A DNA stretch of 64,000 bases from Corydoras sp. C115 (GCA_019802505.1 JAFMOC010000051.1:2759369-2823368), one strand, 5' to 3'. Counted from the stretch's first letter, positions 22,751 through 34,522 are shown. Translations and numbers: made by a program. Notes: a model not told the origin generated them from the sequence alone.

Positions 22751-24387
22751 CAATAAAGCTTAAGAGCTGGAGTCCTGTAATACTGTACCCTGTCAGTTAA
22801 CATGGTTCTCTGCATTTTGGCATCATGTAGGTTTTATATCCTTCTCAACTTGTCAGCAAATGTATGGAGCTCAGGGCCTGCTTTGTTTTACAGTAGTGTA
22901 AACCTTAATTACACTCCGCACCGGGGACCTTGAGAGCACGGAGATACTAATTCCTTCATATTGTAGCTCGAAGCCGTAGCTTATTTTCCTTCTTAATTAC
23001 CATGGATTCAAAAAAAACATAATTAGACTTATTGTTAGTAACTTTATTAATCTCTGGCCCTCGTGAGGCTTTGAAAAGAAAAGGGAGGACTTGAGTGACA
23101 CATTAAAAAAGTCTAAAACGGGGATACCGCTCCGAACAGCCGATGGAATCAGGTTAAAGTAGAGATAGAGAAATGTGCGAGAGTGAGAATGGTGCTCTGG
23201 ATTTTCATGGATGTGTGTGTTGCACGTCGGGATGTTTTTGTGTGTTAGACATATGTTCCTTCAACATGAAAGCCTGTGATTTGGCCGGCCCACAGGACAA
23301 AATGTCATGTCCTATCGCTAAGAAAAGCAGAAAAAAGCCTAATCTATTGAGAAGCTGTCAGAGTGAATGTGTGCTTTAGTAGGAGTGTGTGATGCTTAGC
23401 TGTGGAGGAGAAGTGTTTTATGTATTGCTGTTTTTTATCTTTTTTTTTAAACAGCCTGTGGCATTCTCAAAGATTTGTTGGGCTTTTGAAACTATACACG
23501 GTGCAGCTGTCTTAAAAAAGAATCGCCAGAGGAACAGTCATGTGTTACTAAGGTACCGGAGATAATATACATAAAGATTTATACACAATTACATTTCCCA
23601 GTGATAAATTAGCTGAGGGTAATGCACATGTCAAAGGTAATGCACCTTACTGTTGCTTTTTTCTATAAACTAAAGCACCATTATCTGTTATTTATTAGCT
23701 CTATTAGAATTTTCGGCTCTGTGTTTCTCAACACTTCATATATTATGCACTTGCTGACAGCTCGTTTTCTAATGCCAGCGTGCCTCAGCAAAAAACGAAC
23801 TCATTTTGTATTAAAACACTCATCATGTGTGTGACCTCATTTTTTTTCTTACGCTTTATCTCCTTATTTGGTTCATGGCCAGTGTCTCCTCCCTCACCTC
23901 CGGGGGTTCTGGGAACTTTTCCTTGGCCGGGAGCGAACGTGCGATATTTGGGACGCATCCCGGGCTTGTCACCTCCTTTCCTCGGTACGAACACTCCCAT
24001 GGATTAATGATATGACGCGGAAGCTAAATACTGTCACATCCTAATGCAGCAGCTCCCGCTGCACACATGCACAGCCACACTTTGGCTGACCTCGAAATTC
24101 AGAATAATGCAGCACATTATGTACCAACATGCCTGTAATCCCGACGGTGCGAATCCCGCGTCTGTAAATGTGTGCCAGTGCCAGTCCCCGTCCCAAACAA
24201 AAAGCTTGCAGCTACAAAAATAGTTTCGAGTGCCGGGTTAAGCCTTGTACTTTTTGTACGGCTGCTAGCTGTGTAAGGGACAATAAAATAATACCTCAGC
24301 GAGCACTTTATTACCCTCACTAGCACTGGGTTGGACCTCCGTTTACTGTGTCTCATTTGAGATGTATTTCCACTCGTACAGCAGCAT
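22751..24387. other. Unique block, possible conserved non-coding DNA
   Basis: One of the longest repeat-free stretches. 22890-23060 (e.g. 'ccttaattacactccgc', 'cttaattaccatggattc') is complex and rich in TAAT cores, like developmental enhancers, but sequence alone cannot prove it. 23880-24010 is more GC-rich. No exon seen. Confidence 0.35.
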
Positions 24388-24400
24388 GGTTATCTGAGTT

Positions 24401-24686
24401 CCATCATCCATTATCTTCCGCTTCTGGGCAATTACACCCAGGACAGGGCGCCAATCTATCGCTGGGCACACATTCACTCACACAGACACACTCTATATGG
24501 GGCAATTTGGAGAATTCAATTGACTTATGGGGCATGTTTTTGGGACTGTGGGAGGAAACCGGAGAACCCGGAGGAAACCCATACGGACATAGGGAGAACA
24601 TGGAAACTCCACACAGATTGGGATTCCAACCAGGAATCCCTAGTGCTGAGAGGAGAACATGCTAACCACTAAGCCACCATGCCGCC
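24401..24686 (-). mobile_element. SINE-1 copy with target duplication
   Basis: Reverse copy with a deletion between the tail and the 'gggcaattacacccagg' block. Flanked by a perfect 13-bp repeat GGTTATCTGAGTT at 24388-24400 and 24687-24699. Confidence 0.95.
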
Positions 24687-24857
24687 GGTTATCTGAGTTA
24701 ATGGGTCTATATGTCTTTAACCAGTCAGGCCATTTTGCACTGAACTCTTTTATCAGTGAGTTTTAGTCTTTAGATTTTATTTTATATTTTTTTAAAGTAA
24801 ACTGGACGGTTATTATGAACTGATCTGCAAAATCATCACCGGGGTAATAACCCGGTG

Positions 24858-25135
24858 AGGGCGGCATGGTGGCTTAGTGGTTAGCATGTTCTCCTCTCAG
24901 TGCTCGGGATTTCCGGTTCGAATCCCAATCTGGTTGGAGTTTCCATGTCCTCCCTGTGTCCACATGGGTTTCCTCCCACAGTCCAAAAACATGGATCAAG
25001 GTCAATTGAATTCTCCAAATTGCCCCATATAGAGTGTGTGTGTGTGGGTCTGTGTGAGTGTGCCCAGTGATGGATTGACGTCCTGTCCTGGGTGTACCTT
25101 CCCAGTGCCCGAAACGTTCTCCTCTGGATGGGCAT
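24858..25135 (+). mobile_element. SINE-1 copy, tail missing
   Basis: Head 'gagggcggcatggtggctta'; ends 'ctctggatgggcatgag'. The body is shortened after 'tgtccacatgggtttcctcc'. Confidence 0.9.
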
Positions 25136-25305
25136 GAGCGACGTGCATCTACAGTATTAAACACAAATGTTATAAAGCTTTATGACCCTGGTCCCTACAA
25201 TGAGTTAATAAACAGTTCAAATTTACATTTTAGAATGCATTATGTCACATTGTGTTATGGCATTTTCATACAACACTTTGTGGTTATGAACAAAATACAT
25301 TAACA

Positions 25306-25653
25306 TTCATTCATTCATTATCTCCCGCTTTATCCTCTATTAGGGTCATGGTGGGGTTCCCCATGCCCATCCAGGGGAGAACGTCTCGGGCGCTGGGCAG
25401 ATACACCCAGGACAGGGCGCCAATCCATCGCTGGACACAAACTCACTCACACAGACACACTCTATATGGGGCAATTTCGAGAATTCAATTGACTTGATCC
25501 ATGTTTTTGGACTGTAGGAGGAAACCGGAGAACCCGGAGGAAACCCACGCAGACACTGGGAGAACATGGAAACTCCACCCAGATGGGGATTCGAACCGGG
25601 AATCCCTAGCGCTGAGAGGCGAACGTGCTAACCACTAAGCCACCGTGCCGCCC
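25306..25653 (-). mobile_element. SINE-1 young copy with target duplication
   Basis: Near-consensus reverse copy with (AATG)n-type tail. The 10-bp direct repeat TACATTAACA is at 25296-25305 and 25654-25663. Confidence 0.95.
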
Positions 25654-25682
25654 TACATTAACAGTTTTTCAATTTCATTTAG

Positions 25683-25890
25683 ATTCTGCTCTTTGGTGGT
25701 ACTATTGGGGTTCTGATCATTAGAACACAGTAAAGGGGACGTACACAGTATGTACTGTAGAACACAAACAGATGGAGTACAGTCTGGAATTGTAGAACTA
25801 CAAAGTCCATCTTTACAGGACGTGGAACTGAGAACATGGACAATAAGTGGAGCATGAAGGGGCGTGTCCAAACTTTAGACTGGTACTGTA
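25683..25890 (-). mobile_element. Tc1-a half element
   Basis: Reverse complement of the left half of the MITE at 1613, ending at its terminus 'ctttagactggtactgta' with the TA at 25889-25890. The other half is absent. Confidence 0.85.
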
Positions 25891-26590
25891 TATGTGTACA
25901 TGTTATGTTACACTATTAAAGAGACTGATGGTTTTCCTTCAGAGTGCAATTGTTTTTACCTTGACGCTATTACTTTAAGTCTGCGAGACCGACTCTGACA
26001 GCATCTGGACCTTGTGCTGCTATGAACTGGGCACAACATAACTCATTACTTTTGAATTCTCTGTAAATTGCTGCCACTGTGGTTACAGGCCAATTACAGG
26101 TCATTTGTGCACTATTACCGAGTCTCGGCTAGAGCCCTAACTACCTTCATTTCGCTGCTTCATAGCAAATTACGGCGACTCAATACGGTGGATTGCACAA
26201 TAAATAAACATCAAAGTCTAATGCGCTCTTGCACGGATGCTGGGAGAGGCACTTTCGGAAGGGAAAACTGGCCTCGATTAATGGTCTGCATGCTTGGTTT
26301 AGCTTTAGAGGCAGAAGTAGTTGATTTGGGCAGAGGGACTGTCAAGCTGAAAATGTGTGGACATTATTACTATGATATTAACAGTTGTAATTACGTTGTG
26401 ATTGGATGGTGCTTACAGTAATACACACTGTCACAAGCCTTGTCAGCCAAATCCATAGTTCTAATAAACTAGCCAGAGGTGTCAAAGAACATTCATGGCT
26501 TCCTAAGTGTCCTTCATGGCTTCCTGAAGTGTCCTTGAGAAGCTTATTTAGGGAAATGGGCATACGATATTGATATAATGTCTGATGATG
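25891..26590. other. Unique non-coding DNA
   Basis: Complex, CpG-containing sequence at 26090-26300 with no splice-supported exon. The 117-codon frame at 26068 has no recognisable domain. Confidence 0.4.
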
Positions 26591-26790
26591 GTCTTTTTTA
26601 TAGGATCCCACAACCTTCAATCTGAAAGTTGGGGGTTCAAATCCCAGGTCCATTAAAGTTACCAATGTGGGTCCTTGAGCAAGACCCTTAACCCTCATTG
26701 CTGCAGGGATGTTGTGATTAACCCTCCTTCACCTTGTAAGTCTGCCAAATTATCAAATATAAATGTAATGTGAATGTAACCAAATCCAAC
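26591..26790 (+). mobile_element. SINE-3: tRNA-headed SINE remnant with LINE-A-like tail
   Basis: B box GGTTCAAATCC at 26634-26644, then 'ccttgagcaagacccttaacc', and a decayed 'gtaagtctgccaaat...aaatgtaatgtgaatg' tail. This is the layout of teleost SINEs that borrow an L2-type 3' end. Confidence 0.6.
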
Positions 26791-26811
26791 AGCAGTCAGT
26801 AGTACTGTATG

Positions 26812-27160
26812 ATAAGATAAGATAAGATAAGATAAGATAGCCATTCACAACTCAAACAACTTTTTAACCCTGCACTGCATTAGTTGCACATAGATGCACT
26901 ACACACTTTAATTATAACTTACAAAACAATTGTTTTTTGTTTATATCCATAGTTTGCACACTGTAAAATATATATATCTATTTTATTTAATTTTACTTAT
27001 CCTTTAGCATAACTTTAATTTTTAACTAATTTAACCAATTTTTAATTTTGAATTTTTTTATTTTCTTCTGTGGAGATGTCGGAAAAGAATTTCACTGCTG
27101 GCTGTACCGTGTATAACCACGCATGTGACTAATAAACTTGATTTGATTTTATTTGATTTG
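26812..27160 (+). mobile_element. (GATAA)n and LINE-B 3' end
   Basis: (GATAA)n at 26812-26838. At 27085-27160 'gaatttcactgctggctgtac', 'gtgactaataaacttgat' and (TTTGA)n are shared with 46160-46241. Known as a teleost LINE 3' end; only the UTR remains. Confidence 0.65.
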
Positions 27161-27425
27161 ATTTGACCTTTATTTGTCCCACAATGAAGAAATTCACATT
27201 CTCAGCAGCAGATACATTAGATAAAGGTAAAACGTAATTAAAAATAAAATAAAATAAAATAAATAATAAATAATAAAATTTAAAAAAACTTTTTTTTAAT
27301 AGAAATCTATATATACACAATATAAATTCTAATTCTCAGTTATGCACAAGACATATAACAGAGGAATAAAATGAAACAAATATTGCACATATGATACAGA
27401 CATAATCCGAAAGAAGTGTTCAATG
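27161..27425 (-). mobile_element. LINE-D 3'-end fragment
   Basis: 'cctttatttgtcccacaatga', 'cacattctcagcagcagata' and 'tattgcacatatgatacag' match the larger nested copy at 31133-32037. Confidence 0.7.
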
Positions 27426-27525
27426 CTGTTAATAATAATAATAATAATGTTATTAATTTAATACTTAATAATACTTAATAATAATAATAAGAAATAAGAA
27501 GAAAAAGAAGAAGAAGAAGAAGAAA

Positions 27526-27572
<47 letters not shown>

Positions 27573-27575
27573 CTG
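27426..27575. repeat. (AAT)n / (GAA)n microsatellite
   Basis: Mixed AAT and AAG trinucleotides, longest run about 27525-27570. Confidence 0.9.
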
Positions 27576-27673
27576 TTAATGTTAATAATATTCCATGCTG
27601 TTTTAAGTGAGGTTCTCTTATTATATCTGTAATGTACAGATTTTTTCAGCTTCATTTTTTATTCACTTTTTTT

Positions 27674-27675
<2 letters not shown>

Positions 27676-27717
<42 letters not shown>

Positions 27718-27857
27718 GGGTGATGGTGTATATAACAATAACGAATGATGTGGCTGCAGGATAAGAAAGGATAAGAAATGTTCACATGATCAGAGATAGC
27801 AAAGGGCAAGCAGCAGTGCTCGTCAAAAACTGAAATGTGACTTTCTGTGGGAGTTGT

Positions 27858-27922
<65 letters not shown>
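27676..27922. repeat. Two (GT)n microsatellites
   Basis: (GT)n at 27676-27713 and 27860-27921, separated by 145 bp of unique sequence. Confidence 0.95.
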
Positions 27923-27923
<1 letters not shown>

Positions 27924-28061
27924 ACGAAATGCATACTGACTCACTGATTTTGATGTTCGCTTCTGCCAGGATCCAGGATGAGAGCACAATGAGGCAACTC
28001 ATCAGAGAAACTAAATAACATCTAAAGACTTACATTGCTGTGGGGGTTACATTCAAACAAA

Positions 28062-28408
28062 CATCCATCCATCCATCCTTTATCTTCCGCTTTATCCTCT
28101 ACTAGGGTTGCAGGGGGTTCCCCATGCCACTCCAAGGGAGAACGTTTCAGGCGCTGGCAGATACACCCAGCACAGGACACCAATCTATCACTGGGCACAT
28201 ACTCACTCACACACACACACTCTATATGGAGCAATTTAGAGAACTCAATTGACTTGATCCATGTTTTTGGACTGTGGGAGGAAACCAGAGAACCTGGAGG
28301 AAACCCACACGGACAAAAAACATGGAAATTCCACCTAGATTGGTATTTGAACGGGAATCCATCGCACTGAGAGGAGAACATGCTAACCACTAAGCCACCG
28401 TGCCACGA
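28062..28408 (-). mobile_element. SINE-1 copy, near full length
   Basis: Reverse copy with (GATG)-type tail and head 'ccactaagccaccgtgcc'. Inverted B box degraded to 'atttgaacgggaatc'. No clear target duplication. Confidence 0.9.
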
Positions 28409-28451
28409 CATTTGTCCATATAACACTAATATTAATGATAATGATAATAAT

Positions 28452-28799
28452 TCATTATTCATTCATTATCTCCCGCTTTATCCTCTACTAGGGTCGCGGT
28501 GGGGTTCCCCATGCCCATCCAGGGGAGAACGTCTCGGGCGCTGGGCAGATACACCCAGGACAGAGCGCCAATCCATCGCTGGGTACACACTCACACACTC
28601 AAACACACTCTATATGGGGCAATTTAGAGAACTCAATTAACTTGATCCATGTTTTTGGACTGTGGGAGGAAACCGGAGAACCCGGAGGAAACCCACGCGG
28701 ACACGGGGAGAACATGGAAACTCCACCCAGATGGGGATTCGAACCGGGAATCCCTAGCGCTGAGAGGCGAACGTGCTAACCACTAAGCCACCGTGCCGC
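28452..28799 (-). mobile_element. SINE-1 young copy with target duplication
   Basis: Near-consensus reverse copy, (AATG)n tail type. 14-bp direct repeat ATAATGATAATAAT at 28438-28451 and 28800-28813; low complexity of the repeat slightly weakens it. Confidence 0.94.
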
Positions 28800-28813
28800 A
28801 TAATGATAATAAT

Positions 28814-29685
28814 AACAGTAATAATTTTATTGTTCAAATTTCATTCTTTTTTAAACAGTTTTAGCTATTTAAATTTTATAATGAAGAAATACGAGTAAAG
28901 AGTAAAATTTACACCAGTTTCAAGGTGGAACGTGAAAAAATGTATGAACTTTGACGAGGAAGGAACATGTCCTACAGAGCCTGAATCTACATTCAGAATT
29001 TTTATGCATGAAAATTCATTATATTTTGCTTTTGCACATTTTTTTTTTACTTTGACAGCCATCAGCAAAAAGAGGGAAGCGAATAGAGGCCGCGGTATTG
29101 TACTGCTAATGGACATATGCAGAGTTGTCATGGCAATGGCACTGCTTATGCTGAAAGTGGAGTTACCTCTGACCACCATTAGTCTGTGTGTGTATTGCGA
29201 GCGGGGAATGATAATAAATGTGTCTTATTGCTAGATATTGAAGTCGGTATGAGGGTGCAAGAGTGATGGAGAGCATAACAATGGGGAGCAATGAATTAGG
29301 AATCCATTAAACAATAAGTTAATACTGGTGTAAGAGGTAAAGCTATGTTGTAGCCATGGTTACATGGAGGCAGTAAGTTAAGATGGGCAGCTCTTTTTCC
29401 GTTTTTTTTAAATTGTAAACAGAAACAATAATTCCTTACAAGACTTTTTAAGATAATAAAGATTTTTAGGCAGGGGGTAACCCGGGGGTAGACTGCAGTT
29501 TTTACAGATGCTCCATTAGACATATTTATATATACAAAAGAGCAATATAGAAAAATTTACACTAAGTGCAGTTAAAATTCAACTAAAAGTACTAAAATAC
29601 ACAATTAAGTGAAAGTGAAGTGGCATGTGAACAGTATGAATATCTGCTAATTTAAAAACAATAAATTTCAATTTATATATGTATA
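28814..29685. other. Unique non-coding DNA
   Basis: No element recognised. Open frames on both strands at 28865-29234 overlap and look fortuitous. Confidence 0.4.
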
Positions 29686-29838
29686 AGGGCGGCATGGTGG
29701 CTTAGTGGTTAACATGTTCTCCTCTCAGCGCTAGGGATTCCTGATTTGAATCCCAATCTGGGTGGAGTTTTAATGTTCTCCCCGTGTCTGTGTGGGTTTC
29801 CTCTGGGTTCTCCGGTTTCCTTCCACAGTCCAAAAACA
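29686..29838 (+). mobile_element. SINE-1 5' half of an inverted pair
   Basis: Forward head and early body, stopping at 'cacagtccaaaaaca', where the strand flips. Confidence 0.88.
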
Positions 29839-30139
29839 CCTCTATTAGGGTCGCGGTGGGGTTCCCCATGCCCATCCAGGGGAGAACGTCTCGGGCACTG
29901 GGCAGATACACCCAGGACAGGGCGCCAATCCATCGCTGGGCACACACTCACTCACACAGACACACTCTATATGGGGCAATTTTGAGATTTCAATTGACTT
30001 GATCCATGTTTTTGGACTGTGGGAGGAAACCGGAGAACCCGGATGAAACCCACGCGGACACAGGGAGAACATGGAAACTCCACCCAGATGGGGATTTGAA
30101 CCGGGAATCCCTAGCAACGTGCTAACCACTAAGCCGCCG
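29839..30139 (-). mobile_element. SINE-1 copy of an inverted pair
   Basis: Reverse copy starting inside the tail (cctctattagggtcgcgg) and ending at the head. With the half copy to its left both outer ends are SINE heads, so the locus can form a long hairpin. Confidence 0.9.
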
Positions 30140-30400
30140 ACTATATATGTCATTTATATATTCAATTATATAAAATTTAAAATTTAGTGCACTGTGTGGA
30201 AGATGTTAGAATAAAATAATATTGCACATTTGAATAATTATTCTGATTATTTTATTGCACATTACATTTAAAGTCGTTTTACTGAGTGAGGAATTAAATG
30301 ACTGATGACTTAACTGATTTTTGCTTTGGGTCCAGTTTGTATAGAATGTCTTTGTGAGTGTTTTATAGAAATATGTGACGAAAAATTAGAATTTGGTAAA

Positions 30401-30505
30401 CGTATTTTTCTGCATAACTTCTGACTGTAATGTTCTCATTTGTAAGTCGTTTTGGATAAAAGCGTCTGCTAAATGACTAAATGTAACGTAAATGTAAACG
30501 TATTG
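30401..30505 (+). mobile_element. LINE-A 3' end
   Basis: 'gtaagtcgttttggataaaag', 'cgtctgctaaatgactaaatg' and an (ATGTAA)-type tail, as at 50460 and 63838. Confidence 0.8.
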
Positions 30506-31132
30506 AAAATATGTGGAATATGCATCGTGTTCCTAAGTACAGCATTTAATTTATTTCGAGCTGTCAGTGTGGAGCTGAACCACACACATAACTACATCTG
30601 CTGGTCACGCTTCCTAACGAGACTGGACATCGCTGCAGTAAACCCAGCCTGGGAAGTTTGGGTCATGCTGTCACAATCTGAACAAGAGCACTGTACAAGA
30701 CACACTAACACCACTGCACTTTCTCGCATTTCTTCGGACCCCTCTTTTTTTTTGGTTGTTTTTTTAATGATTCATCTGCCAACCGGACAAAACATGCCAG
30801 CGATTGTTAAGCAAAGCAGCTCGTCATGATAGCATTTGAATTTGAAAGCCTTATTGTGGCGGGATTGAAAGGAACTCAGGAGGATGGACATATTCCCACT
30901 GCATATGAAAACTGAAAGAAAAGTGAAGAGCTCCGTCCATAGAACAGCCAGCTCTGCCAATTTTACACTAATGCTTAGTAAAGGCATCCCTACATTCTAG
31001 AACACAGATCAAATAAATGAGATCTGCTGATTGACAGCTCATTTCAACATCATGGGTATTAATGTGGATTTGTTGTTCTACAATATGTAGGAACTTGTTA
31101 CAGGAATGTGTCTCTGTTTGAAGGTGTTAATG
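30506..31132. other. Unique non-coding DNA
   Basis: No gene or repeat recognised. Confidence 0.4.
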
Positions 31133-31287
31133 AGAAAAGATAAGATAAAATAAGATTTATTTTGTCCCACAATTAGGAAAAGTCACATTCTCAGTAACAG
31201 ATACAGAAAGGTGAAAAAGGTATTTAGTCATTAGAAGATTTTTTTTTAAATTATGAAAATTTTAAATAGAATTAGAAATCTGTATGT

Positions 31288-31532
31288 CCTTTTTCCCCTC
31301 TCTCTTCTTTTCCTCTTCTTTTTCTCTTTTTCTCCCCTGTCATGCATTGACGGAATAATTCAAATCAATCAAATAAAAGCACAATTAACAGGAATAAGCT
31401 ACAATAATCTGTAGAACTGTTCCTGTAAAAATGTAAAAGCAAACATGTATGGTACATCAGTGCAGTCAGATTACCATTCAGGTTGCAGAAGCTACCAGAC
31501 ATGATGGTTAAAAAAAAAAGAAAAAAAAGAAA
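31288..31532 (+). mobile_element. Unidentified A-tailed retro-insertion
   Basis: A 245-bp segment starting in a pyrimidine tract and ending in an A-rich tail. It is flanked by a perfect 14-bp repeat AGAAATCTGTATGT at 31274-31287 and 31533-31546. The host LINE-D sequence resumes exactly. No tRNA boxes or coding frame seen; it could be a processed RNA copy or the 3' end of an unknown retroelement. Confidence 0.85.
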
Positions 31533-31641
31533 AGAAATCTGTATGTACACAATAAATTCAAATTTTCTAATTTTTCAGTTATGTACAGACATATAATAGA
31601 GGAATAGAATGAAATAAATATTGCACATATGGTATAGTTTG

Positions 31642-31988
31642 CACGGTGGCTTAGTGTTTAGCATGTTCTCCTCTCAGCACTAGGGAATCCCGGTTCGAAT
31701 CCCCATCTGGGTGGAGTTTCCATGTTCTCCCTGTGTCCGTGTGGGTTTCACCCGGGTTCTCCGGTTTCCTCCCACAGTCCAAAAACATGGATCAGGTCAA
31801 TTGAGTTCTCCAAATTGCCCCATATAGAGTGTGTCTGTGTGAGTGTGTGTCCAGTGATAGATTGGCACCCTGTCCTGGGTGTATCTGCCCAGCGCCCGAA
31901 AAGTTCTCCCCTGGATGGGCATGGGGAACCCCCCCGCGACCCTGATAGAGGATAAAGCGGAAGATAATGAATGAATGAATGAATGAAT
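31642..31988 (+). mobile_element. SINE-1 copy with target duplication
   Basis: Full-length forward copy with (AATG)n tail. 11-bp repeat GGTATAGTTTG at 31631-31641 and 31989-31999. Confidence 0.95.
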
Positions 31989-32109
31989 GGTATAGTTTGG
32001 TATCTGATAAAGCAGCAGACAGGTATTGCACACAGATGTTTGTTTTTTTTTTTTATTGAAAAAAAGCTTTTATTTAAAAAGATTTATCTCAAATTTGAGT
32101 TTTTCCGCT

Positions 32110-32560
32110 CCAAAGTTCTCAAAAATAAAAGATACTGCAAACACTTTACCTAATTCCAGTATTCATAATGCATTATTAACACATTTATTAAGCTATATAA
32201 AGTATTCATAATGCTTTATAATACTTGTCATAAGCATGTGATAATATCCATAGATGTACATAACCACACTCCAAATTGCCCCATATAGAGTGTCTGTGTG
32301 AGTGAGTGTGTGCCCAGTGATAGATTGGTGTCCTGTCCTGGGTGTATCTGCCCAGTGCCTGAATCATTCTCCCCTGGATGGGCATGGGGAACCCCTCCGT
32401 GACCCTAATAGAGAATAAAGTGGAAGATAATGGATGGATGGATTATGAACATCTATGGACATTAAAAAAGGCTTATGACAAATGTTATAACTCATTATGA
32501 ATACTTTATAAAGCTTTATAAATGCACTTCTAATGCATTAGGAATACCAGAATCATAGAA
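32110..32560. mobile_element. FB foldback element copy A
   Basis: The left arm has 'gtattcataatgc' and 'ttgtcataagc...ccatagatgtacat'. The right arm has the same words inverted ('atgaacatctatgg', 'gcttatgacaa', 'cattatgaatac'). Long inverted repeats without coding capacity, split by a SINE-1 3' part. Confidence 0.7.
32270..32443 (+). mobile_element. SINE-1 3' half inside FB
   Basis: Starts 'ccaaattgccccatatagag' and ends (GATG)n. 5'-truncated copy lying at the centre of the foldback; no convincing target duplication. Confidence 0.88.
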
Positions 32561-32735
32561 AGCACACTGAAATGCCTGAATGCCCCCACCCTGACCTCTT
32601 TCAACACCAGTCAAGAAATCATAGCAAGAACTTAAAACAACGTTATGTAATTTTGGCGAAGGTCTCGAGTCGAACGACTCCTAACGGCACATCCCAGTGA
32701 CATTCTAAAGGTCGGGACACTGTGGTGGTTAATTT

Positions 32736-33056
32736 CATTCATTCATTCATTCATTCATTCATTATCTTCCGCTTTGTCCTATATTAGGGTTGCGGGGGGG
32801 GTTCCCCATGCCCATCCAGGACAGGGTGCCAATCTATCACTGGACACACACTCATACAGACACGCACACATACACTCACACAGACACACTATATGGGGCA
32901 ATTTGGAGAACTCAACTGACTTGATCCATGTTTTTGGACTGTGGGAGGAAACCGGAGAACCAGGAGGAAACCCACGCAGACACGGGGAGAACATGGAAAA
33001 CACCCAGATGGGGATTTGAACCGGGAATCCCTAGCGCTGAGAGGAGAACATGCTAA
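32736..33056 (-). mobile_element. SINE-1 copy, head-truncated, with target duplication
   Basis: Reverse copy that stops at 'gagaacatgctaa', so the A box is missing. Flanks GGTGGTTAATTT (32724-32735) and GGTGGTTACTTT (33057-33068): 12 bp, one mismatch. 5' truncation happened at insertion. Confidence 0.93.
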
Positions 33057-33068
33057 GGTGGTTACTTT

Positions 33069-33819
33069 AGTTGTGAAAAGAATTTCTCATGCTCATTTTA
33101 CAGTTTGAGCCTGATGAATGTTGTCATCGTTGTGCTGAAACACGTCTGAGAAATCATAAGAGAATAAGATTTATTGATGAGAGATCCTGGTTTGGAAGTC
33201 TAAAAGAACCTGAAACCTTTTCCTGGAACCATGAAAGCTCGCAGAGGGTTCACCAAGTTGAAATGATTCCTCTTCGACCCCAAACCATTTAAAGAAAACA
33301 ATTTTCCCGTCCGAGTGTAAATCATGACGTAAATTTCTACAATAAGAACACTGTGATGCCGTGTGCCAGCACACCTGACACAAACAGATCCGACGTTCTA
33401 ACAGCTGGGACTGATTTAAAAGCAATCCCTGTTTCTCTTGCGCAATCCTCTCTTCCCTCTGCGCCGTCCTTTCTCTTCATCCACCGTCTTTATTTACTGT
33501 TTCTGTAATCTCTACACTCGAATGCACATTACTTACTATGAATCTAGAAGGTCAGCTTGGTTATGAACAGTTGAAATCATGCCTGAGGGGGAACAGGCCT
33601 GTGTTCCTGATTTCGGCTTTATTTTTTTAATTATTAGATTTTTTTATTTTACAGTAGGTGATGTGTTTGAAAAGACAGATGAAGGGGAGAGATGCATCGA
33701 ATGAGGATATTTAAACTAAATGAGTTGCAAGAACAAAAGGAACCATTAGCTGTGATATTAAAATTAAATCGGAAGTAAATAGATTTTATATGACACTCAG
33801 AACATAATGGCAAGGATCA
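33069..33819. other. Unique non-coding DNA
   Basis: No element recognised. Confidence 0.4.
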
Positions 33820-33833
33820 CCATCTGTGAGCAT

Positions 33834-34176
33834 CCATCCATTCATCCATTATCTTCTGCTTTATCCTCTACTAGGGTCGCAGGGGGGGGTTCCCCATGCC
33901 CATCCAGGGGAGAACATTTTCGTCACTGGACAGGACGCCAATCTATCACTGGGCACACACTCGCACACACACACACTATATGGGGCAATTTGGAGAATTC
34001 AATTGACCTTGATCCATGTTTTTGGACTGTGGGAGACCACTGTCCAAACCGGAGAACCCGGAGGAAACCCACACAGACACGGGGAGAACATTGAAACTCC
34101 ACCCAGATTGGGATTCGAACCGGGAATCCCTAGCGCTGAGAGGAGAACATGCTAACCACTAAGCCACCGTGCCACC
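33834..34176 (-). mobile_element. SINE-1 tandem train, unit 1
   Basis: Reverse copy. The left flank CCATCTGTGAGCAT (33820-33833) resembles the linker CTATCTTTAAGCAT (34177-34190) between the two copies. Confidence 0.9.
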
Positions 34177-34190
34177 CTATCTTTAAGCAT

Positions 34191-34508
34191 CCATCCATCC
34201 ATCCATTATCTTCTGCTTTATCCTATACTAGGGTTGCGGTGGGGTTCCCCATCCCCATCCAGTGGAGAATGTTTTGGGTGCTGGACAGGACGCCAATCTA
34301 TCACTTGGCACACAAACACACTCTTTATGGGGCAATTTGGAGAATTGACCTTGATCCATGTTTTTGGACTATGGGAGGAAACCGGAGAACCCGGGGGAAA
34401 CCCACACGGACACGGGGAGAACATGGAAACTCCACCCAGATTGGGATTCGAACGGGAATCCCTAGCGCTGAGAGGAGAACATGCTAATCACTAAGCCACC
34501 GTGCTGCC
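34191..34508 (-). mobile_element. SINE-1 tandem train, unit 2
   Basis: Reverse copy flanked by CTATCTTTAAGCAT (34177-34190) and CTATCTTTGAGCAT (34509-34522), a 14-bp duplication with one mismatch. Together with unit 1 this is a (target-SINE)2-target array. Confidence 0.93.
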
Positions 34509-34522
34509 CTATCTTTGAGCAT

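Larger units (their letters stand above)
31133..32037 (-). mobile_element. LINE-D fragment carrying two nested insertions
   Basis: 'gatttattttgtcccacaatt', 'cacattctcagtaacagata', 'tattgcacatatggtatag' and 'gcagacaggtattgcacac' align in order with 27161-27425. It is broken by a 245-bp A-tailed insert (31288-31532) and a SINE-1 (31642-31988), each with its own target duplication. Confidence 0.75.

Noticed and set aside
26068..26421. 117-codon forward frame in unique DNA
   Set aside because: No recognisable family, no acceptor or donor giving a credible exon, and no continuation. It could be chance in CpG-containing unique sequence.
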